A stretch of 5,551 nucleotides of DNA, from positions 1-5,551 of the forward strand of contig JANYKP010000387.1 of NCBI GenBank assembly GCA_025358195.1. The letters run 5' to 3'. Source of the stretch: Cyclobacteriaceae bacterium (lineage in GTDB: Bacteria; Bacteroidota; Bacteroidia; Cytophagales; Cyclobacteriaceae). Each line of letters opens with the position of its first letter. Position 1 is the stretch's first letter. Below the pieces are notes generated by a model. It saw only the letters and a program-made list of their open reading frames with translations, made no database searches and had not been told where the DNA came from. The translations under genes were made by a program, and so were the position numbers. Positions 1 to 4,609 of this stretch are shown here, piece after piece.

Positions 1-1
1 T

Positions 2-508
2 GAAAATTATAAACGTGAAACGGACCACCTGCTGGAACATGAAATCCAGCATTATCTCGTGGATCATACAAACGTCAACATGCCGGACAGCTTTTTAAAG
101 ACCTGGTTGAAAGCTTCCGGAGACGGAAAAATCACGGATGAAGTCATTGGCAAAGAATTTAATGATTATAAAAGTGGTCTAAAGTGGGATCTGATAAAAA
201 ACAAGATTGCAGAAGACCATAAAATCAATGTGGAGAGCAGCGAAGTGAAAACCCGGGCCAAGCAATTAATTGCGCAACAATTCGGGGGACCCGCCATTGC
301 CGAGCAATTGGGTGACAAGTTTGACTCCATCGCCGATAATTACCTTGCCGGCCAGGATGGAAAAGGCGAGAATTTCATGCGACTTTACAATCAAATCCGT
401 AGTGAGAAAATCATGAACGTGATTCGGGAGAATATCACAATTTCTGAAAAGAAGGTGAGCCTGGAAGCATTTAAGACATTAGCTGCAGAACATAACCACA
501 ACCACTGA
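2..508 (+). CDS. tig: Trigger factor, C-terminal part (5' end outside the window)
   Basis: This is the last 168 residues of trigger factor, the ribosome-associated chaperone that meets nascent chains at the exit tunnel. The frame is open from base 2 and reads ENYKRETDHLLEHEIQHYL before a GTG at 59, so that GTG is not the true start; the gene begins outside the window. Family members are usually about 430-450 residues, so only the C-terminal substrate-cradling arm domain is seen; the ribosome-binding and PPIase domains are missing. Typical features are the HLLEHEIQHYLVDHTNVNMPDSFL segment split around residues 9-32, a long charged helical stretch, and the IRENITISEKKVSLEAF end. The protein stops with an unusual short tail, AEHNHNH. 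An intrinsic terminator follows about 80 bp downstream, and clpP and clpX lie next, the conserved tig-clpP-clpX order. Identification rests on recognised sequence and this context. Confidence 0.93.
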   Translation, partial: ENYKRETDHLLEHEIQHYLVDHTNVNMPDSFLKTWLKASGDGKITDEVIGKEFNDYKSGLKWDLIKNKIAEDHKINVESSEVKTRAKQLIAQQFGGPAIAEQLGDKFDSIADNYLAGQDGKGENFMRLYNQIRSEKIMNVIRENITISEKKVSLEAFKTLAAEHNHNH

Positions 509-549
509 TTATTCGGATTCCGCTGATTGTCTGGTGAGTGTGAGGGGTG

Positions 550-561
550 GCGAACCTTCGC
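550..561. other. Short perfect inverted repeat in the tig-clpP spacer
   Basis: The 12-base GCGAACCTTCGC reads the same on both strands. In RNA it could form a 4-bp stem with a 4-base loop. It lies between the tig stop and the terminator. It has no T-run, so it is not a terminator itself. It could be a protein site, an RNA 3'-end stabiliser, or chance. The rest of the spacer (509-736) shows only the terminator and the clpP promoter candidate; no small gene was found in it. Confidence 0.25.
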
Positions 562-586
562 TTCTGGACAAGTGTTAAATAAAAAT

Positions 587-608
587 AGCCCTAGAAACAG
601 GGCTTTTT
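587..608 (+). terminator. Rho-independent terminator after tig
   Basis: AGCCCT (587-592) and AGGGCT (599-604) form a perfect 6-bp stem closing a 6-base loop, and the T of the stem runs into TTTT (605-608), giving five T residues. The run AAAAA at 581-585 lets the stem extend past one mismatch and makes the structure usable in reverse as well. No minus-strand gene ends here, so its likely job is to end tig transcription and separate it from clpP. Confidence 0.85.
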
Positions 609-700
609 AATTTCAGAATTCTTAGTAACATTGACCACTGATTAGGATGACTAACACAGCTATGCAACGGGAGACAAGAATTTAGAATAAAAATGCCGTC

Positions 701-731
701 TTTGATATTTAAATCGTAATAAAATAATTTG
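701..731 (+). promoter_or_regulatory. Candidate Bacteroidota-type promoter for clpP
   Basis: TTTG at 701-704 is followed after 20 bases by TAATTTG at 725-731. The Bacteroidota sigma-A consensus is TTTG near -33, about 19-21 bases, then TAnnTTTG near -7. The match is good except that the -7 box is one base short. If used, transcription would start around 734-737, at or almost at the clpP ATG, giving a leaderless or near-leaderless mRNA. An earlier promoter between the terminator and 700 cannot be excluded. Confidence 0.45.
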
Positions 732-736
732 CATAT

Positions 737-1408
737 ATGAATACTAAAAACGAATTCAGAAAATACGCAGTCCATCACCTGGGTATGAGTGGCAATACTG
801 TTGACAGCTATGCTCAGAAGGTTGAAAATATGACGCAGTATGTCATCGAAGAGCGGCCCGGAAACTTCCGTGCCATTGACGTGTTCACCCGCTTGATCTC
901 TGACCGTATTCTATTCCTAGGAATGGCGATCGATGACCAGGTAGCCAACCTGATTACCGCTCAACTGCTTTTTCTGGAATCGGCCGACCCAAAGAAAGAT
1001 ATCATCATGTATATCAACAGCCCCGGGGGGTCTGTATACGCTGGTCTCGGTATTTATGATACCATGCAATACGTCAATCCCGATGTGGCTACCATCTGCA
1101 CAGGCCTGGCCGCATCCATGGGCGCGGTGCTACTTGCTGCCGGTTCAGACAAGAAACGTTCAGGGTTGCCCCACGCCCGAATCATGATTCACCAGCCTTC
1201 ATCAGGGATGCAAGGGCAGAGTTCAGACATGGAAATTGCCCTGAAGCAAACGCTGGAAGTGAAGAAAGATCTTTATAACATTTTAGCCAAACACTGCGGT
1301 CAAACCTATGAAAGGATCGAAAAGGACTCCGACCGGGATTTCTGGATGCGCGCAGCAGAGGCCAAGGATTACGGGTTAATTGACGAGGTGTTGGAAAAGA
1401 AAAAATAA
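737..1408 (+). CDS. clpP: ATP-dependent Clp protease proteolytic subunit ClpP
   Basis: ClpP forms the cytoplasmic tetradecameric serine peptidase that degrades unfolded chains fed by ClpX or ClpC. The 223 residues include the oxyanion-hole segment INSPGGSV (93-100) and a complete catalytic triad: Ser127 in GLAASMGA, His152 in MIHQPSSG, and Asp201 in SDRDFWM. The Ser-His (25) and His-Asp (49) spacings equal those of E. coli ClpP, and the end YGLIDEVLE is typical. The N-terminus FRKYAVHHLGMS matches other Bacteroidota ClpPs, so the first residues are real. An in-frame TAA at 725-727 rules out any start upstream of the ATG at 737 unless it lies between them, and none does. There is no Shine-Dalgarno sequence. 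The length is slightly above the usual 190-210, owing to the lineage-typical N-terminal extension, which may be processed. clpX follows after 131 bp. Confidence 0.97.
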   Translation: MNTKNEFRKYAVHHLGMSGNTVDSYAQKVENMTQYVIEERPGNFRAIDVFTRLISDRILFLGMAIDDQVANLITAQLLFLESADPKKDIIMYINSPGGSVYAGLGIYDTMQYVNPDVATICTGLAASMGAVLLAAGSDKKRSGLPHARIMIHQPSSGMQGQSSDMEIALKQTLEVKKDLYNILAKHCGQTYERIEKDSDRDFWMRAAEAKDYGLIDEVLEKKK

Positions 1409-1475
1409 CTCCATAAGGTTACGCGAAATGCCTTCCGGCAAGAGCTATCCGATTCCAGGCGGCAGGTGTATCGAT

Positions 1476-1500
1476 TTTGGGTATTAATTGATTATTTTTG
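1476..1500 (+). promoter_or_regulatory. Candidate promoter for clpX in the clpP-clpX spacer
   Basis: TATTTTTG at 1493-1500 is an exact match to the Bacteroidota -7 element TAnnTTTG. TTTG at 1476-1479 is the nearest -33-like element but stands only 13 bases away, short of the usual 19-21, so the -33 assignment is weak. Transcription would begin near 1504 and leave a leader of about 36 nt before the clpX ATG. This would let clpX be expressed apart from clpP. The spacer otherwise holds only a small TGCC-TTCC-GGCA hairpin (1429-1440) with no T-run. Confidence 0.45.
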
Positions 1501-1539
1501 TGTTTCGCCGTCTAATCGGGGGGATAATTCATAACAGAC

Positions 1540-2775
1540 ATGGCTGAAGTTACTTGCTCATTTTGCGGAAGAAATAAGAAAGACGTGGACCTGATGATCT
1601 CTGGCATCCACGCGCATATCTGTGACAAGTGTGTGACGCAGGCCACTCAGATTCTTTCGGAAGAAAAGAAAAATAAAGTGGAGATTGGCAACCTGCCCAA
1701 CTTCAAGTTGATCAAGCCCAAAGAGATTAAAAAATTCCTGGACGAGTATGTAATCGGTCAGGACCAGGCCAAACGAGTGCTCTCAGTGGCCGTGTACAAT
1801 CACTACAAGCGTCTTATGCAGCGCAAGTCGGAAGTAAGTGATGTGCAGATTGAAAAGTCGAATATTATCATGGCCGGTGAAACCGGTACAGGCAAGACCT
1901 ACCTGGCACGAACGTTAGCAAAGATTCTTCAAGTACCCTTTTGTATTGCCGATGCTACAGTACTTACCGAAGCCGGTTATGTGGGCGAAGATGTGGAGAG
2001 CATTTTGACCCGGCTCTTACAATCAGCCGATTATAATACAGAGGCGGCTGAGCGAGGCATTGTTTATATTGATGAGATCGACAAGATCGCCAGAAAATCA
2101 GACAACCCTTCGATCACACGTGATGTGAGTGGTGAGGGTGTGCAGCAGGCATTGTTGAAATTGTTGGAAGGCACGGCGGTCAACGTACCTCCGCAGGGTG
2201 GTCGTAAGCACCCCGATCAGAAAATGATCACGGTGAACACTGAAAATATTCTTTTCATATGCGGTGGTGCTTTCGAGGGACTTTCAAGATTAATTTCCAG
2301 AAGACTTAATACACGACCACTTGGCTTCTCTACCGCCGATGGCCTGCATCCAAGCGACATTGATAATGACAATCTTTTGCAATTCGTATCCGCGCAGGAT
2401 CTCAAGAGTTTTGGATTGATCCCTGAATTAATCGGCCGCTTGCCAGTGGTCTCTTATCTAAACCCGCTGGACACGGTTGCCATGAAAAAGATTCTCGTCG
2501 AACCCAAAAACGCCCTTGTAAAACAATATAAAAAATTGTTTGAGATGGAGGGCATCGAACTTGAATTCAAAGATGGCGCACTTGATTTTATTGTGGAGAA
2601 GGCCATGGGATTCAAATTGGGTGCCCGCGGCCTTCGTTCCATCTGTGAGGCGGTCATCAACGATGCCATGTTCGAACTTCCTTCTGATAAGACCAGCGAT
2701 CGTTTGGTGATCACCCGTGCGTATGCTGAGGATAAGTTCAGCAAGTCGCGCTATAGCAAGTTGAAAGTAGCCTGA
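1540..2775 (+). CDS. clpX: ATP-dependent Clp protease ATP-binding subunit ClpX
   Basis: ClpX is the hexameric AAA+ unfoldase that recognises substrates, threads them through its pore and delivers them to ClpP. The 411 residues carry the N-terminal zinc-binding domain with Cys6, Cys9, Cys28 and Cys31. Then follow Walker A GETGTGKT (113-120), the pore loop GYVG (146-149), Walker B IVYIDEID (174-181, Glu179 catalytic), the RKH pore loop (222-224), the sensor-1 region NILFICGGAF (236-245), the arginine finger Arg300 in LIGRLP, and sensor-2 GARGLRS (361-367). LGF at 261-263 sits where E. coli has the ClpP-docking IGF loop, so coupling to ClpP next door is expected. Walker A has Glu where E. coli has Pro. 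The ATG at 1540 is fixed by the zinc finger beginning at residue 6. The gene ends in TGA followed directly by an in-frame TAA. Confidence 0.98.
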   Translation: MAEVTCSFCGRNKKDVDLMISGIHAHICDKCVTQATQILSEEKKNKVEIGNLPNFKLIKPKEIKKFLDEYVIGQDQAKRVLSVAVYNHYKRLMQRKSEVSDVQIEKSNIIMAGETGTGKTYLARTLAKILQVPFCIADATVLTEAGYVGEDVESILTRLLQSADYNTEAAERGIVYIDEIDKIARKSDNPSITRDVSGEGVQQALLKLLEGTAVNVPPQGGRKHPDQKMITVNTENILFICGGAFEGLSRLISRRLNTRPLGFSTADGLHPSDIDNDNLLQFVSAQDLKSFGLIPELIGRLPVVSYLNPLDTVAMKKILVEPKNALVKQYKKLFEMEGIELEFKDGALDFIVEKAMGFKLGARGLRSICEAVINDAMFELPSDKTSDRLVITRAYAEDKFSKSRYSKLKVA

Positions 2776-2780
2776 TAAAT

Positions 2781-2812
2781 CAGTAGGCAGTAGGCAAAGG
2801 AAGCAGTAGCAG
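2781..2812 (+). repeat. Short CAGTAGG heptamer repeat after clpX
   Basis: CAGTAGG occurs twice in tandem (2781-2794) and a related GCAGTAGCAG follows at 2803-2812. It starts 5 bases after the tandem stop codons of clpX. A seven-base period is also seen in the different repeat at 4001-4144, and short heptamer arrays are common in the spacers of some Bacteroidota and cyanobacteria. The rest of the 108 bp clpX-lpxB spacer shows a weak stem (2823-2829 with 2841-2847, including one G-T pair) and no T-run, so no convincing terminator serves either converging gene. Confidence 0.5.
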
Positions 2813-2883
2813 TCTGGAGATAAGTTGAGGGTTGCCAATGCTCAATTGACAAGTGAGTGAACACATAAACACTTCAATACAAT

Positions 2884-3996
2884 TCAAGCCTTCAGATACC
2901 TGAGCATCAACTTCGCAGTGTTCTCAGAGGCTGAGCCTGAATCCAGTACTTGATAAATCTTTTTATATTCAGCAAGGATTTTGTTTCGGTACGGCTCGTC
3001 GTTCACTAACTTCATAAGTTCGTTTGATATTCCTGGTACTGTTGCTTTTTGTTGGATCAATTCACGAATCACTTCTTTACCCGCAATCAAATTGATTAAC
3101 GATATGAAGGGTACCTTCACCAAGGCATTCGCAATTTGAAATTCCAGCCACCCGGCCTTATACACACATACCTGGGGCACACTGAACAAACCTGTTTCCA
3201 ACGTGGCTGTACCCGAAGTAACAATCGCAGCGTTGGCAACATGGAGAAGATTGTAGGTGTCGTCGTAAATTACTTTTACCTGGCCGAGCTGTTTCAATGG
3301 CAAATACATCGATGCATCGGGTCCATCTACGGCTGCAACAGCATACTGAAATTCTGGGTTTTTTTTCACTATTTCGGCCATGATCGGCACCATCCTTTTC
3401 AACTCCATCTTGCGGCTGCCGGGAAGTAGTGCTACGATTGGTTTCCCAGTTGAAAAATTGTGCATCTTCAAAAAATTCGGATCAGGCTGGAAATCCTTGA
3501 TAGCATCCAGTACAGGGTTACCCACGTAATCAACTTCCCAATCGTATTTCTTATAAAATTCCTTTTCAAAGGGAAGAATCACAAAGAGCCTGTCTACGGT
3601 TGCTTTGATTTCTTTTGCCCTGCTTTGGTACCAGGCCCATATTTTCGGTGGGATGTAATAGAAAGTTTTTATTCCACGTGGCTTGATAAACCGGGCAATC
3701 CGACGGTTAAATCCTCCATAATCGATGAGAATCACCACATCCGGTTTGAATTTTATAATATCCTCCTTACAGAATTTTAACATGCGCCGGATGGTTCCCC
3801 AGTTGGCGATGAGCGTTACAAAACCCATAAAAGCCATCGCATCATAATGGACCGCAAGGTCTACTCCCACCCCCTTCATGTAATCTCCGCCGAAACCACG
3901 AAAGGCTGGATCGGCATCAAGTTTTTTCAGGGACTTGACAAGATTACTCCCATGAAGGTCGCCAGAGCGCTCGCCTGCTATGATATAATAACGCAT
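2884..3996 (-). CDS. lpxB: Lipid-A-disaccharide synthase LpxB
   Basis: LpxB is the glycosyltransferase family 19 enzyme that joins UDP-2,3-diacylglucosamine and lipid X into the tetraacyl disaccharide of lipid A, working at the cytoplasmic face of the inner membrane. At 370 residues it is close to the family length of about 370-385. Visible motifs are AGERSGDLHG (7-16), the hydrophobic membrane-contact stretch MAFMGFVTLIANWG (54-67), IDYGGFN (91-97, where E. coli has IDAPDFN), IPPKIWAW (115-122), VGNPVLD (158-164), LLPGSRKMEL (190-199), SGTATLETGL (261-270) and ISLINLIAGKE (298-308). Glu9, Asp92, Arg195 and Asn302 align with E. coli Glu15, Asp98, Arg201 and Asn316. The ATG start gives the normal short N-terminus before AGERSGD. 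No Shine-Dalgarno sequence is seen; a heptamer repeat ends 4 nt before the start. It probably shares a transcript with the upstream pterin synthase gene, since no TAnnTTTG box lies in the spacer. Confidence 0.95.
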   Translation of the reverse strand: MRYYIIAGERSGDLHGSNLVKSLKKLDADPAFRGFGGDYMKGVGVDLAVHYDAMAFMGFVTLIANWGTIRRMLKFCKEDIIKFKPDVVILIDYGGFNRRIARFIKPRGIKTFYYIPPKIWAWYQSRAKEIKATVDRLFVILPFEKEFYKKYDWEVDYVGNPVLDAIKDFQPDPNFLKMHNFSTGKPIVALLPGSRKMELKRMVPIMAEIVKKNPEFQYAVAAVDGPDASMYLPLKQLGQVKVIYDDTYNLLHVANAAIVTSGTATLETGLFSVPQVCVYKAGWLEFQIANALVKVPFISLINLIAGKEVIRELIQQKATVPGISNELMKLVNDEPYRNKILAEYKKIYQVLDSGSASENTAKLMLRYLKA

Positions 3997-4000
3997 GGAA

Positions 4001-4035
4001 AATGACGAATGATGAATGACGAATGATGAATGAAC
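4001..4035 (+). repeat. Left heptamer array, AATGACG/AATGATG
   Basis: The 14-base unit AATGACGAATGATG occurs twice without change (4001-4014 and 4015-4028), followed by a degenerate fifth heptamer AATGAAC (4029-4035). The period is exactly seven bases. This array lies just upstream of the lpxB start on the other strand, so it is in the lpxB mRNA leader. Confidence 0.85.
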
Positions 4036-4116
4036 GCGGTCATAGCATGGATCGGGTTATTAGTAAGACGGGATGGACAAATGGAAGAATTGTCAATTGC
4101 ATTGCAGACACCCCTT

Positions 4117-4144
4117 CGTCATTTGTCATTTGTAATTCGTCATT
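4117..4144 (-). repeat. Right heptamer array, inverted
   Basis: Four heptamers lie end to end: CGTCATT, TGTCATT, TGTAATT and CGTCATT on the plus strand. Read on the minus strand they are AATGACG, AATTACA, AATGACA and AATGACG, the same family as the left array in opposite orientation. The outermost heptamer overlaps the stop codon of the pterin synthase gene by two bases. Confidence 0.85.
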
Positions 4145-4562
4145 ACTCTCCGAAATATTCAACATAATTTCTCGGTGTTTCAAACAGCCTGACAGAAAAG
4201 AGGGAGGCTTTTGCAGCGATCGTGCCGATCCCGGGTGCCAGGATTTTCCAGATCTCGATCGCCAGGTTTTCCGTGCTGGCCATTTTTCCCTTCATGAAAT
4301 CTACATCAAGATTAAGATTTTTGTGATCCAGCTTTACGGTCACTTCGGTCCTGATAAGATTGCTTAACTTCTTAAGATCGACCACAAATCCTGTTTCGGG
4401 ATCTGGATCTCCCTTCACCGTGATGATCAAATCATAGTTGTGTCCATGCCAATTTTCATTGGCACACGGGCCGAACACCTGCTGATTTTTCTCTTTGGTC
4501 CAGGCCGGATTTGACAGCTTGTGCGCTGCGTTGAAATGCTCTTTCCTGCTAACGTAGATCAT
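4143..4562 (-). CDS. 6-pyruvoyl-tetrahydropterin / 6-carboxy-tetrahydropterin synthase family protein (QueD/PTPS, COG0720)
   Basis: Members of this family convert dihydroneopterin triphosphate, either to 6-carboxy-tetrahydropterin for queuosine and other 7-deazapurines (QueD) or to 6-pyruvoyl-tetrahydropterin for tetrahydrobiopterin-like cofactors (PTPS). The 139 residues are full length. Zinc ligands are His14 in FNAAHKL and His39 and His41 in HGHNY; the catalytic Cys33 lies in GPCANENW; Asp79-His80 in LDHKNLN and Glu128 in FETP complete the site. The spacing Cys-x5-HGH is that of mammalian PTPS, whereas E. coli QueD has Cys-x3-HGH, so the product cannot be assigned and no symbol is given. 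The ATG gives the normal N-terminus, and no Shine-Dalgarno is present. It is divergent from hldD by 47 bp and probably leads a two-gene transcript with lpxB. No other queuosine gene is in view. Confidence 0.92.
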   Translation of the reverse strand: MIYVSRKEHFNAAHKLSNPAWTKEKNQQVFGPCANENWHGHNYDLIITVKGDPDPETGFVVDLKKLSNLIRTEVTVKLDHKNLNLDVDFMKGKMASTENLAIEIWKILAPGIGTIAAKASLFSVRLFETPRNYVEYFGE

Positions 4563-4573
4563 AAAAACTGCCG

Positions 4574-4581
4574 CAAATATA
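4574..4581 (-). promoter_or_regulatory. Candidate -7 element for the pterin synthase gene (and lpxB)
   Basis: On the minus strand this reads TATATTTG, an exact TAnnTTTG. Transcription would start about 4 bases further on, near 4570, giving a leader of only about 8 nt before the ATG at 4562. The upstream TTTG (4595-4598 on the plus coordinate scale) is 13 bases away, too close for a standard -33 box, so the -33 element is uncertain. Confidence 0.45.
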
Positions 4582-4584
4582 CAT

Positions 4585-4591
4585 TAACTTG
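4585..4591 (+). promoter_or_regulatory. Candidate -7 element for hldD
   Basis: TAACTTG at 4585-4591 resembles TAnnTTTG but is one T short. It stands 18 bases before the hldD ATG, giving an expected leader near 15 nt. No TTTG lies at the right distance upstream. It is back to back with the opposing box at 4574-4581, only 3 bp apart, so polymerase could probably occupy only one at a time. Confidence 0.3.
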
Positions 4592-4609
4592 CAGCAAAGC
4601 GAATGCAAG

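Larger units (their letters stand above)
4001..4144. repeat. Inverted-repeat element bounded by heptamer arrays
   Basis: Two heptamer arrays face each other across a unique core. Pairing 4001-4030 with 4115-4144 gives 30 positions. As plus-strand RNA these make 25 Watson-Crick pairs, 4 G-U pairs and one mismatch (4011 with 4134). As minus-strand RNA, the strand of the flanking genes, the four wobbles become A-C mismatches. The loop is 84 nt and shows no gene. The element fills practically the whole spacer between the pterin synthase and lpxB genes: it supplies the last two bases of the upstream TAA stop and ends 4 nt before the lpxB start. It resembles short tandemly repeated heptamer families and could be a small non-autonomous mobile element or a regulatory hairpin. 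It has no transposase and no obvious target-site duplication. Confidence 0.7.

Noticed and set aside
59..61. GTG as start of the first gene
   Set aside because: The same frame continues upstream to the window edge with trigger factor sequence.
575..778. Minus-strand open frame across the terminator and clpP start
   Set aside because: It runs through a terminator and a promoter region and has no recognisable sequence.
1429..1440. Terminator after clpP (TGCC-TTCC-GGCA)
   Set aside because: The stem is only 4 bp and no T-run follows.
1518..1523. G6 run as the clpX ribosome-binding site
   Set aside because: It lies 16 bases before the ATG, too far for a normal Shine-Dalgarno, and the lineage uses few of them.
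2217..2838. Minus-strand open frames opposite the 3' half of clpX
   Set aside because: ClpX sequence is intact through sensor 2 on the plus strand; the antisense products look random.
3136..3780. Two plus-strand open frames opposite lpxB
   Set aside because: They lie wholly inside lpxB on the other strand and have no family resemblance; they follow from lpxB codon use.
4001..4144. CRISPR array
   Set aside because: The repeats are seven bases, contiguous without spacers, and in inverted orientation; no cas gene is near.
4023..4367. Plus-strand open frame starting in the heptamer repeats
   Set aside because: Most of it is antisense to the pterin synthase gene, and its start is a repeat ATG.
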